A model generated the notes under the pieces. It was not told where the DNA came from. It did no database searches and worked only from the letters and a program-made list of their open reading frames with translations. The translations under genes and the position numbers were made by a program. Of a stretch of 43,252 nt of DNA, positions 14,780 to 23,235 are shown piece by piece. Every line of letters starts with the position of its first letter. Positions within the stretch are counted from its first letter, which is position 1. The stretch spans positions 1 to 43,252 of the forward strand of contig JBLHKW010000017.1 in the NCBI GenBank assembly GCA_047618565.1, read 5' to 3'. This stretch comes from JBLHKW01 sp047618565 (GTDB lineage: Bacteria > Planctomycetota > UBA1135 > GCA-002686595).

Positions 14780-17116
14780 TCAGTTACCGGTCAGAACACG
14801 CACGGGGAACGCGGCTGGCACGCCAAGCGCAACGCCAGCGATCGACTGCAGGCCGCGATGGAACTCCACCACCGACCCATCGACCCAGCCACCCGCGGGC
14901 GGATGGACGACGATACCATCCGCGACCCGTGTGAAGGTGATCGGAACACTGCCCACGCCGGTCTCGATCGCGAAGATCGACGCGGCGAAGGTCGCCGGGT
15001 CCGGGACGCCGCCGAGGGTGCACACGTCAAAATCGTCCATCGGCCCGATGCGTACGTGCCACTTCGGAAGGCGATCGACAATCACGAACAGCTCAGCGGG
15101 CAGCAGGGCCAGCTGTCCGGGCACACCGGGTTCGGGCGCACCGAAGACGCCCGCGTCGATCGGCGCTCCGAAGGGCAGGGCCATACCCGTCCCACGGGCA
15201 AGCGAAGCGGGTGTGAGTTGATAGTCTTCCACCACACCGGCCGCCGAGGGCGCGAAGATGGCGATGCTGAACGGCGCGGTCAGGGTCCCCACGCCCGGGT
15301 CCACTTCGATGCCGGTTGCGGAAACCGCCGTCACCTCGCGCACGGTGCGGTCGTCCAGTACCTCGACCAGGTCACCGACCGCCACCTCGGGCGACGAGCT
15401 CAACCTCAGCTCCGATCCCTGGATGCTCGACACCGACGTGTAGTACTCTGGCGCGTTCAGAAAGGCCTGTCCATCCGTACTCGCCGCCTCGACGCTGCTC
15501 CACAGGACGACACCGGTCGTCGGGGCCGGCTGCTCGTAGAAGACCGTCGAATGTGCCAGGGACTCCACCTGCTCGCTGCGTAATCCGCCACCGAGATTGC
15601 CCGCCACGATGCAGTGACCGAAGACCGCGCCGACGAAGCCCGACGCCAGGCGCGCCCCCACACCGCCGTTGCCCACCAGCGTAGAACTCGAGATCGTCAA
15701 GGTGTCCGCGTGCAGCTCCGAGGTCACGAGCAGGCCATCCCCACGATTCGCCGACGACGACAGGCGATGCACGAGCACGTCCGCCTCGGAATCAAGATCC
15801 AGCATGCCGCCATTGGACCCATTCGCACGCGTCTCGCATCCGAGCACAAGAATCTCCGCCCTCCACAGGGGCGCCAGCTCGTAGTCGATATCGATCAGGA
15901 AGCCGTTCGACAGGTTTGTCTCGAAGGCACAGTCCTCGACGCGTACCTCGAACGTGCCCCCGGTGAGACCACCGGCGAGCGGCGCGTTGAGGTCGATGTC
16001 GAGGCCATCGGCCCCATTGCCCACGAAGACACAGTCGCGGACGGTGATCTGAACGCTCCCCGCATCCGGAGCGATGAGGGGGCCAGCATCGAAGCCCTCC
16101 TGACTGTTCCTGCTGAACTCGCACGCTTCGGCCAGAAAGTCAAAGGACCCCAGCACGGACACGCCCTCGGTCGAGTTGTCATTGAATGAGCAGGCGACCA
16201 TCTTCTGGCGCAGCACGCCGTCAGTCAGCCCGGCCCTGAACTTCCCTCCGAAGCCGCTGCGTATGGAGACGACACTCCGCAGCTCGACCTCGGCGCCGTC
16301 GATCTCTACCCCGATGGATGAGGACCCCAGGCCGTCCAGGGTGACCCCGTCGAGGATCGTCCGCTCGTCGCCCGGGAGGAAGGCCACGATCGTCGCGCCG
16401 GGCCGGCCGGTCAGGGTCGTGGGCCACGCCACGGGATCCCGATCCGCGCCCGTGAAGCCAGGCGGAAAACCGCCGAACAGGTGGATCGTGGTCGGCAGAC
16501 TGATCAGCTGGTCGGGATAGACCCCCGACGCGATCCAAACGTTGCCACCGCCCGCCAGGAAGGCAGTGATGATGGCTATCTGAAGATCGGCGAACGCGGT
16601 CGCGGGAGTCAGCCCATCGGCAGCCGTTGCGGTCGAACTCGCATCGCAGTAGATCGGCGCTCCCGTGCGCGCACGCAGGACCGGCCCGGATTGCACCAGA
16701 TCGCCATGCTCGTCCTGCACGCTCAGGCCAATGAAGTGCTCGGTATCCGCGACCAAGCCCTCGAGCAGCGACCGCCCCTGCTCCGGGTCCACCATGTTGG
16801 GCGTCCCGTCGAAAAGCGTCGAGCGTGTCGTGCTGATGAACAGGGCGACCGCCGGCGGAGTGCCCGTGATCCCGTCCACGCGCCAACCGACGCCCACCGA
16901 GTCCACGTCGGGGTAAGCCGACGAGAGGCCGATCGAAGGATGCGCGAGCAGACTCGAGCCACCGAGGTCACCCGTCTCGGTCGAGACGACGGTTGATGCG
17001 GAGCCGGGTGCGGACAGTCGTCCACACCCGGCTCCGAGCAAGAGTCCTCCCAACGCCCCCACGCAAAAGCGGGTTGGGAACGCCCTCAAGGTCCGGTCTG
17101 CCAGATCGGACCTCAC
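14780..17116 (-). CDS. Right-handed beta-helix lipoprotein
   Basis: 778-residue surface lipoprotein. GTG 17116 overlaps the previous stop as GTGA and leads into a signal ending in LLLGAGC, which fixes the start; the open frame upstream has no signal. The N-terminal 130 or so residues look like a fibronectin-type domain (VGWRVDGITGTPPAVALFIS). It is followed by the hallmark ADGLTPATAFADLQIAI of DUF1565/parallel beta-helix proteins, then about 300 residues of repeats such as VRDCVFVGNGADGLDID and VEDCAFETNLSNGFLID. The C-terminal 130 residues form a separate beta domain (FVIVDRLPKWHVRI to the end), possibly Ig-like. Beta-helix proteins usually bind or cleave polysaccharide; no catalytic residues are recognised. 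It forms a coupled pair with the repeat protein upstream. Confidence 0.85.
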   Translation of the reverse strand: MRSDLADRTLRAFPTRFCVGALGGLLLGAGCGRLSAPGSASTVVSTETGDLGGSSLLAHPSIGLSSAYPDVDSVGVGWRVDGITGTPPAVALFISTTRSTLFDGTPNMVDPEQGRSLLEGLVADTEHFIGLSVQDEHGDLVQSGPVLRARTGAPIYCDASSTATAADGLTPATAFADLQIAIITAFLAGGGNVWIASGVYPDQLISLPTTIHLFGGFPPGFTGADRDPVAWPTTLTGRPGATIVAFLPGDERTILDGVTLDGLGSSSIGVEIDGAEVELRSVVSIRSGFGGKFRAGLTDGVLRQKMVACSFNDNSTEGVSVLGSFDFLAEACEFSRNSQEGFDAGPLIAPDAGSVQITVRDCVFVGNGADGLDIDLNAPLAGGLTGGTFEVRVEDCAFETNLSNGFLIDIDYELAPLWRAEILVLGCETRANGSNGGMLDLDSEADVLVHRLSSSANRGDGLLVTSELHADTLTISSSTLVGNGGVGARLASGFVGAVFGHCIVAGNLGGGLRSEQVESLAHSTVFYEQPAPTTGVVLWSSVEAASTDGQAFLNAPEYYTSVSSIQGSELRLSSSPEVAVGDLVEVLDDRTVREVTAVSATGIEVDPGVGTLTAPFSIAIFAPSAAGVVEDYQLTPASLARGTGMALPFGAPIDAGVFGAPEPGVPGQLALLPAELFVIVDRLPKWHVRIGPMDDFDVCTLGGVPDPATFAASIFAIETGVGSVPITFTRVADGIVVHPPAGGWVDGSVVEFHRGLQSIAGVALGVPAAFPVRVLTGN

Positions 17117-17499
17117 TGCCAGATTACGTTCAGCCCGTCGCTGAGATTGAAGCCATTCGGGCCGCCAGCCTGGTCGCGGTACCAGAACTGGAAGTTCAGG
17201 TTGGCGCCCATGATGACGCTGTCTGAGATGGTCGGCGTCGTGAAGTTCAGGAAACGCTGGGCCGTTCCACCGTTCATGCCGAAGGCGGGCGGCTGGATGC
17301 GTTTCGTCGATCCACCGACGCAACGACGACCTTCGCCAAACGGCGCCTGGATCTGGTTCGGCCCGAAGAAGAACAGCCCGGGCACGTTTCCGGGCAGGTC
17401 CCGAACGACGAGCTGGAAGCTCTGATCACCCGATACGGTGCTTCCGTTGCCACTGATGCTGGCGACCGTGCCACCCGAGTTCGGCAACGCGTTGCAATA
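17113..17499 (-). repeat. C-terminal surface module, copy 1
   Basis: 128 residues starting at YCNALPNS. They match the end of the protein at 30932-31339 in order: YC-x-x-x-PNS, GS near residue 20, F-x-LV, GLFFFG versus GVFFYG, QIQAPFG-x-G-x-RCVG, A-x-R-x-L-x-FTT, and RD-x-A-G-x-x-GFN-x-SDGL. This is a diverged protein-level repeat, not a DNA repeat. Confidence 0.8.
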
Positions 17500-18657
17500 G
17501 CGAGTGCAGAGGCAGCCAGGCAGCCGGCCATCGACCGTCGTCGCACCGGAGATGTTCACGTTGCGGACCTTGGCGATGCCGACAGACGGATCCGCGGGCA
17601 TCGAGAAGTAGACGTCAAAGACACCGATCGGAACGATCACCGCGTAGTTGCCGGCTCCGTTGGTATTGTCATTGCAGGTCACCACAGCCACCTGGCTCGA
17701 CGAGTCGCGCACGTCGATGTCGCCACTGGCGACAGGCATCCCGTCCGCCGAGAGCAGCTGGCCCGAGAGAACGACGCCATTGACCAGAGTGATCACGCCC
17801 ACATCCGTGTCGGACGCGACGGCGACATTGGCGGCCCGCGCTCCGACGAGCATGGAACCATTCGGAGGGCAGATTTCCAGGTCCAGGATGCCGGCCGGAA
17901 CGACAACGTCCACGAATCCGTCGGCGTCGGTACCATCGCCGGGGGTGAAAAGCTCTTCGCCGGTCGAGGTGTCGAAGACGTCTGCATTGCCACCCGAAAC
18001 CGGATTGCCGTTGCTGCGCTCCGCGACAGCACACAGGAAGAACCCGTTCTCAACGACCAGGTCACCGAGCGCGGTATTGCCCATGAGATTCAGCTCGATC
18101 CGGCGCGGAGCGTAGAGGGGGCTCGCTCCTTGGGAGGGCCGCACCTCCATCTCGAGCGGGCCGGCGGGTACGGCAACCAGGAAGGAGCCGATTGCGCCCG
18201 AGTTATCGCCGGGGATAACGAGCTCGTCTCCGGTCCCGGGATCAATGAAGTCCAGGTCGATCGGTGGTGTCGGCACGCCCCCACTGGTCACCAGGCGGCC
18301 GCTCAGAGAGACGCCAGGTAGCAACTGAACCGTGCCCATGGCGGACGCGCCCGAGACGAAAACGTTCTCGACCATGGTCACCAGGTGAGTGGTCGTGGGC
18401 GGAGCGGGGGGAGTGAAGATGACCCGGTACAAGCCCGACGGCGCGCTGAGCAGAAAGTCACCGTTGATGTCGGTGCCGCCATTGAAGATGGTCACGGGGT
18501 CACCGGTGATCATGTCCTCCACGTCGATATTGACGCCCGCCACTCCGGCGGCGCCAACATCCTGGACATGGCCCGAGAGGGTGTCGGCCCAGAGAGGAGA
18601 CGAGAACGGCGCGCCCGCGAGGGCGACGGCCATCAAACCAAAGCGAAAGAGAGTCAT
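17113..18657 (-). CDS. Secreted protein with four regulatory-like beta repeats and a C-terminal surface module
   Basis: 514-residue exported protein. ATG 18657 starts a signal peptide ending near PLWA-D; a longer frame upstream is not signal-like. Four tandem beta-sandwich repeats of about 90 residues follow, of the carboxypeptidase-regulatory/SpaA kind, at about 26-108, 109-198, 199-287 and 288-378. They share GV/GF xLSG, a Gly/Asp turn (GDNSGAIG, GDGTDADG, NDNTNGAG) and VPAGxxxxEV-type ends. Residues 383-514 form a Cys-containing module (YCNALPNSGG, QIQAPFGEGRRCVGG, FNLSDGL) also found at the end of the protein at 30.9-32.6 kb. The stop overlaps the beta-helix lipoprotein start (GTGA). Probably a surface-displayed adhesive or structural stalk; function not known. 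Confidence 0.85.
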   Translation of the reverse strand: MTLFRFGLMAVALAGAPFSSPLWADTLSGHVQDVGAAGVAGVNIDVEDMITGDPVTIFNGGTDINGDFLLSAPSGLYRVIFTPPAPPTTTHLVTMVENVFVSGASAMGTVQLLPGVSLSGRLVTSGGVPTPPIDLDFIDPGTGDELVIPGDNSGAIGSFLVAVPAGPLEMEVRPSQGASPLYAPRRIELNLMGNTALGDLVVENGFFLCAVAERSNGNPVSGGNADVFDTSTGEELFTPGDGTDADGFVDVVVPAGILDLEICPPNGSMLVGARAANVAVASDTDVGVITLVNGVVLSGQLLSADGMPVASGDIDVRDSSSQVAVVTCNDNTNGAGNYAVIVPIGVFDVYFSMPADPSVGIAKVRNVNISGATTVDGRLPGCLCTRYCNALPNSGGTVASISGNGSTVSGDQSFQLVVRDLPGNVPGLFFFGPNQIQAPFGEGRRCVGGSTKRIQPPAFGMNGGTAQRFLNFTTPTISDSVIMGANLNFQFWYRDQAGGPNGFNLSDGLNVIWQ

Positions 18658-19136
18658 TGGGATTCCAGTGGAGATCGAAGAAGTGTGCGGGAAGGCCCTG
18701 CCAGGCTCAGGCCTGAGCCTGGGCGTGATGGCCATTCGGATGGGCCGGTGGACGATCCACCACCCCAAAAGTATCTCTGAACCACCGGAGCCGGAACCCG
18801 GCCCGTCTGATACGTGGAGCGAAGAAATTTCTGGTTTCCCTATCTGAGCGACGCCTGGGGTACTCATTGAGGAGCCCTACGGTCGGGCACCCTCCCCATG
18901 AACACACCGTCGAACCAGCCCCCGCGCGCCCTGGGCACGCCCTTAGGGCCATTCTGGCGCCCCCTGGGCCAACCACCTCTATCATATCCCGGGTCGTCTG
19001 GAGCCGCGACCACGAAGGGCCGCCACGCCCGGATCCAGGCCCTGCCCGCCCCACTGCCGCCCAGCGCGAGCGAATCCCAGGTCCCCCGCCAGTCCTCCGC
19101 TCCACGCCAATGCCGCCTCCCGGCGCGCCCCGCCCA
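18658..19136. other. Divergent intergenic region with hairpins
   Basis: 479 bases between the minus-strand repeat protein and the plus-strand glycan operon. It holds the 22-base palindrome at 18701-18722 and a six-base-stem hairpin (GGTGGA-cga-TCCACC) at 18747-18761, both in the leader of the minus-strand gene. Proline- and arginine-rich open frames cross it but have no signal, homology or ribosome site. TATCAT at 18980-18985 could be a -10 box for the plus-strand operon, but no -35 partner is convincing. Confidence 0.6.
18701..18722 (-). promoter_or_regulatory. Perfect 22-base palindrome in the leader of the repeat-protein operon
   Basis: CCAGGCTCAGG at 18701-18711 is followed directly by its reverse complement at 18712-18722. 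The centre is about 54 bases upstream of the ATG at 18657. It could be an operator for a dimeric regulator or, in RNA, a hairpin in the leader. Confidence 0.45.
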
Positions 19137-20369
19137 ATGACGCCCCCTCCGCACCGCATCGCCTACCTGCTCAAGAAGTTCCCCCGACTCTCGGAGACCT
19201 TCGTACTGAACGAGATCCTGCACCAGGAGGCCCTGGGCCAGGACATCCACATCTTCTCCCGGCGTTCCGTCGACGACGAACCGACCCACGAGCAGCTCGC
19301 CTCGCTGCGGGCGACGATCGAGACGCTGCCCGGCACGCACACGCTGAATCCGTGGGGCGAGTTGTTCGTGGAGAGCGGAGCGGCGGTTCCGATGGAGAAC
19401 CTCGCAGCACTCGTACGCTCCATGAAGTCCTTCCAGGGCGTACGCATGGGACGACTCGTGGCGGAGGCGATCTACCTGCATCGGCGCGTGCGCGAGCTCG
19501 GGATCGGTCATGTGCACGTCCACTTCGCGACGGACTCTGCCATCGTGGCGATGATGCTGCGTGCCCTGGGTGGACCGCCCTACAGCATCACGGCGCACGC
19601 CAAGGACATCTACCGCACGACCATCAATCCGTTGCTACTGGGGCGCATCATCGCCGACTCCGAGTTCACCGTGACCGTATGCGACGCCAACGTGCAGCAC
19701 CTGAACTCGATCCTTGCGCCGGACGCCTCCGCCAAGCTGCGTCGCCTGTACAACGGCATCGACCTCGAGTCGTTCCGGCCCAGCGGCGTCACGCGTGACG
19801 AGAACCACATCCTGGCTGTCGGCCGGCTGGTACCCAAGAAGGGCTTTCCCGTCCTGCTGCAGGCGCTGGCACAACTACGCGCAAAGGGGAGCGATTGCCG
19901 CGCGACGATCGTCGGCGACGGCACCGACCGTGAGGCTCTCGAGCAGCTCACAGGCGAGCTGGGCCTGACCGAACATGTCACGTTCACCGGCCCCCAGACC
20001 CAGGCGCGCGTACGCGAGCATCTGGAGCGAGCGACGGTGTTCTGCCTGCCCTGCGTGATCGACTCGGATGGCAATCGGGACGCGCTGCCGACCGTTCTGC
20101 TGGAAGCTCTGGCCGTGGGCATCCCGGTCGTCTCGACACCGGTCACGGGCATCCCCGAGATCCTGGACGACGGCAAGGCAGGCCTGATCGTGACCGCCGG
20201 TGACGCCCGGGCCACGGCCAGCGCACTCGAGCGGCTCCTGGCGTCGGCCGAGGAGCGCAGCGCTCTCGTGACCGCGGGCCGGCAGCATGTGCAGGAGCGC
20301 TTCGATGCTCGCTCCGTCGCAAAGACCCTGGGTTCCTGGCTCACGCCCCCGACGCCCGTGGCGAATTGA
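19137..20369 (+). CDS. GT4-type glycosyltransferase (WcaL-like)
   Basis: 410-residue cytoplasmic GT-B glycosyltransferase that adds a sugar to a lipid-linked or nascent glycan. ATG 19137 was chosen because family homology starts immediately (RIAYLLKKFPRLSETFVLNEI); the frame is open upstream, but that part is proline-rich and not conserved-looking. The N-terminal Rossmann half contains HVHFATDSA and SITAHAKDIY; the C-terminal GT4 half has LAVGRLVPKKGF, IVGDGTDREALE, VTFTGPQ and the donor-binding DALPTVLLEALAVGIPVVSTPVTGIPE-type segment. This pattern is typical of proteins annotated as WcaL-like. It is the first gene of a six-gene glycan operon and overlaps the next gene as TGATG. Confidence 0.9.
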   Translation: MTPPPHRIAYLLKKFPRLSETFVLNEILHQEALGQDIHIFSRRSVDDEPTHEQLASLRATIETLPGTHTLNPWGELFVESGAAVPMENLAALVRSMKSFQGVRMGRLVAEAIYLHRRVRELGIGHVHVHFATDSAIVAMMLRALGGPPYSITAHAKDIYRTTINPLLLGRIIADSEFTVTVCDANVQHLNSILAPDASAKLRRLYNGIDLESFRPSGVTRDENHILAVGRLVPKKGFPVLLQALAQLRAKGSDCRATIVGDGTDREALEQLTGELGLTEHVTFTGPQTQARVREHLERATVFCLPCVIDSDGNRDALPTVLLEALAVGIPVVSTPVTGIPEILDDGKAGLIVTAGDARATASALERLLASAEERSALVTAGRQHVQERFDARSVAKTLGSWLTPPTPVAN

Positions 20370-21418
20370 TGCGTATCGCCTTCGTCAACCAGGACGCCGG
20401 GATCGACCCCGACCGCAAGAAGGGGGCGGCCGTGCATCTGCGGGCAATGCGACGAGCTTTCGAGCAGGTCGGAGCGACGGTCCTGGCGATCGATCACCCG
20501 GACGACGACAGGACCGAAGCGGAGCTGCGCAGGCACCTCGATAACGGTGGGCTGAACCTCATCTACGAGCGCTACTCCGCGCGCGGCTATGTGGCCAGCC
20601 GGATTGCGCTCGAACAGGACGTGCCGCACGTGCTCGAGATCAACGCACCGCTCGTCGAGGAGTCCCGGCGCTTCCGGCCAGACGCAGCCCTCAGCGTGGA
20701 CGAGACCGCAGAGCGATGCCTGTTTTCGAACGCGCACATCGTCGCCGTCTCCGAAGCCATGGGGACCTACGCGCGCGACCGGGGCGCGCACGCCGATCGT
20801 GTCTGCGTGTTCCCGAACGCGGTCGATAGCGAGCTTTTTTATCCCCGAAGCGACGACCAGGTGCGCGACCGCTTCGTGCCGCCTGACCGATTCGTACTGG
20901 GCATGCACGGTCGATTGCGAGAGTGGCACAACTTCGCCATGCTGGTGCGCGTGACCGAACGACTACTCGCGGAAGGAGCGCCAGTCTTCTTGCTCGTGGC
21001 CGGGTACGGCGATGGAATCGATCAGCTGGAGCGCCTACCTGCGGACTCCTACGAACACATCCCGTGGTGCCCGCACGAGGAGGTGGCCTCCATCGTCGCC
21101 TGCTTCGACGCGCTTCCGATGACCTACGCGCCCCAGGAGAACTTCTACTTCTCTCCACTCAAGCTTGCGGAAGCGATGGCTTGCGGCGTCGTCCCGATCG
21201 TGCCGGACCTGGGCGACCTGCCTGACCGGGTGGAGCACGGAGTTACGGGGACCGTCTACCCGGCGGGCGACGAGGACGCGCTGACCGATAGCCTGCAGTG
21301 GCTGCTGGCCGACATGCCCAGAACACGTCGCATTCAGGCCCAGGCCGCGGCAGCCGCGAAAGACACAACCTGGCTCAGTCTCGCCCGACAACTGCTCGAT
21401 CAGGTCCTCGTGCCCTGA
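20369..21418 (+). CDS. GT4-type glycosyltransferase
   Basis: 349-residue GT-B glycosyltransferase, the second in the operon. The start MRIAFVNQDAG with a Gly-rich loop (KKGAAVHLRAM) fits the acceptor-binding N-terminal domain. IVAVSEAMGTYARDRGAHADRV and FPNAVDSELF mark the inter-domain segment of GT4 enzymes, followed by GMHGRLREWHNF, LLVAGYGDG, and FYFSPLKLAEAMACGVVPIVPDLGDLP in the donor site. ATG 20369 overlaps the preceding stop (TGATG), so the two transferases are coupled and may act in sequence on the same glycan. The donor sugar is unknown. No membrane segment is present. Confidence 0.9.
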   Translation: MRIAFVNQDAGIDPDRKKGAAVHLRAMRRAFEQVGATVLAIDHPDDDRTEAELRRHLDNGGLNLIYERYSARGYVASRIALEQDVPHVLEINAPLVEESRRFRPDAALSVDETAERCLFSNAHIVAVSEAMGTYARDRGAHADRVCVFPNAVDSELFYPRSDDQVRDRFVPPDRFVLGMHGRLREWHNFAMLVRVTERLLAEGAPVFLLVAGYGDGIDQLERLPADSYEHIPWCPHEEVASIVACFDALPMTYAPQENFYFSPLKLAEAMACGVVPIVPDLGDLPDRVEHGVTGTVYPAGDEDALTDSLQWLLADMPRTRRIQAQAAAAAKDTTWLSLARQLLDQVLVP

Positions 21419-21462
21419 TCCGGAATTGTGAGCAGCTGTATCAGGGCCATGGATAGCGCGCA

Positions 21463-23235
21463 ATGAAGTTCATCGACCGCATCTCCGGGAGCGCGCGCAT
21501 CGCCCGGCGCTTCTCGCCGCAACTCGCCGGCCAGCGGCGTGAGCTGTGGTGGGTCGCGGCTCTCTCGCTCTCCGCGATCTCGATGGAGATCCTGCGGCCC
21601 TGGCCGATGCAGTGGATCATGGACCGCGCGCTCGTCCCGACGAGTCCACAGGAGCTGTCCGTCACCACGATCATCGTCATCGGGGCGATCGCCGCACTCA
21701 CCCTGGCCAGCGTGCGCGCGGTCCTCGAGTACGCATCCACCCTGCGCTTGACGGCCGTCGGCCATGCGGTGACGCGCAAGCTTCGTGAGCATGTCTATCG
21801 GCATCTGAGCGAGCTCTCGCCCCACTTCCACGCGCGCCACAAGTCGGGTGACCTGCTCGTGCGGCTCATGGGCGACGTCCCGATGCTGCGCAGCATGCTG
21901 GTGGACGCATCGGTCCTGCTGGCCACGCGCTGCGTGCTGATCGTCTTCACGCTGGCGGTGATGCTCGCCCTGGATCCCGTGCTGACCGGCGCAGCGCTGG
22001 CCGTCGTGCCCCTGCTGATCCTGTGCGTACGGATCTTCTCGAAGCAGCTCACGGTCGCGGTCCGCAAGCAACGCCGCAAGGAAGGTGCGCTGGCAGACTT
22101 CCTCGATGAGGCCATCAGCTCCACCAGCCTGATCCAGTCGCTCGGACGCTCGGAGCATACGGTGCACGAGTTCAAGCGCGGCAACCGGCGCACTGCGCGC
22201 GCAGGCCTCAAGGCGGCGCGCGCGACGGCGCGCCTGCAGCTATCGGTCGAGGTCCTGCTCGGCGCTTCGTTCGCCGTCACGCTCGGATTCGGAAGCACGC
22301 GCGTCGCTGCCGGTCAGCTATCCCTGGGCGAACTGCTGGTCTTCCTGTCCTACGTCCGCACGCTGCTCAAGCCCGTACGCTCTGCCGCCAAGAACTGGGC
22401 GCGTGTTGCCAAGGGCGCGGCCTGTGGAGAGCGCATCCTGGAGGTGCTCGACAACACAGATGTCATGCGCGATCGTTCGGGCGTGATTCCCGCTCCGGAG
22501 CATCCCGCAGAGCTGCGTTTTGCCGGCGTGAGTCACCGCTACCCGGATGGAACGCTGGCGCTGCAGGGCCTCGATCTGAGCGTGCGCAAGGGTGAGCTGA
22601 CGGCCCTACTGGGGCCCAGCGGCGCCGGCAAATCGACTCTGACCGGCCTCGTCCTGCGCCTGTTCGACCCGACCGACGGTCAGATCACGCTCGACGGGAC
22701 AGACATACGTGAGCTGGATCTGAACTCCCTGCGCGCCTCGATCGGGCTCTCGATGCAGGACACCGTTCTCTTCGGCGAATCCGTGCGAGAGAACCTGCTG
22801 CTCGGCCGTCTGGATGCCAGCGACGAGGAGCTGCGCACCGCACTCGATGCCGCGTGTGCGCTCGAGTTCGTCGAGGCGCTACCGAACGGCCTGGATACGG
22901 AACTTGGATCGGGCGGTGTCGGTCTTTCCGGTGGCCAGAGCAAGCGCATCTGCCTCGCACGCACCTTGCTCAGGAACGCGCCGATCTTGATCGTCGACGA
23001 GCCATTCGCAGGCCTGGACCACCAGACGGCGGAGCATGTTCTACGCTCCCTCGAACAGCAGGGCCGCGATCGGCTCGTGGTGGTGGTGACCCATGACCTC
23101 AGCACCCTCGAGCGTTTCCCGCGTGTCGCCTTCCTGCGCGAAGGGCGCATCGTCGCACAGGGTTCACACACCGAGCTACTGAGCTCGCGACCCGATTACG
23201 CCGAACATTGCCGCAGTGGCACTTCCGTGACCTGA
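21463..23235 (+). CDS. ABC exporter, fused permease and ATPase (MsbA-like)
   Basis: 590-residue half-transporter that should dimerise and export a glycan or glycolipid across the inner membrane. The N-terminal 330 residues hold about six membrane helices (for example SVTTIIVIGAIAALTLASVRAVL and CVLIVFTLAVMLAL). The ATPase domain has Walker A GPSGAGKST, Q-loop SMQDTVLF, signature LSGGQSKR, Walker B ILIVDEPFAGLD and switch His in VVVVTHDLST. It lies 44 bases after the second glycosyltransferase and overlaps the first phosphotransferase as TGATG. With glycosyltransferases before it and an outer-membrane barrel after it, a flippase role for a lipid-linked oligosaccharide is the likely one. Confidence 0.93.
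   Translation: MKFIDRISGSARIARRFSPQLAGQRRELWWVAALSLSAISMEILRPWPMQWIMDRALVPTSPQELSVTTIIVIGAIAALTLASVRAVLEYASTLRLTAVGHAVTRKLREHVYRHLSELSPHFHARHKSGDLLVRLMGDVPMLRSMLVDASVLLATRCVLIVFTLAVMLALDPVLTGAALAVVPLLILCVRIFSKQLTVAVRKQRRKEGALADFLDEAISSTSLIQSLGRSEHTVHEFKRGNRRTARAGLKAARATARLQLSVEVLLGASFAVTLGFGSTRVAAGQLSLGELLVFLSYVRTLLKPVRSAAKNWARVAKGAACGERILEVLDNTDVMRDRSGVIPAPEHPAELRFAGVSHRYPDGTLALQGLDLSVRKGELTALLGPSGAGKSTLTGLVLRLFDPTDGQITLDGTDIRELDLNSLRASIGLSMQDTVLFGESVRENLLLGRLDASDEELRTALDAACALEFVEALPNGLDTELGSGGVGLSGGQSKRICLARTLLRNAPILIVDEPFAGLDHQTAEHVLRSLEQQGRDRLVVVVTHDLSTLERFPRVAFLREGRIVAQGSHTELLSSRPDYAEHCRSGTSVT

Noticed and set aside
18867..19136. N-terminal extension of the first glycosyltransferase
   Set aside because: Extra residues are Pro/Arg-rich without homology; the conserved start of the family coincides with ATG 19137.
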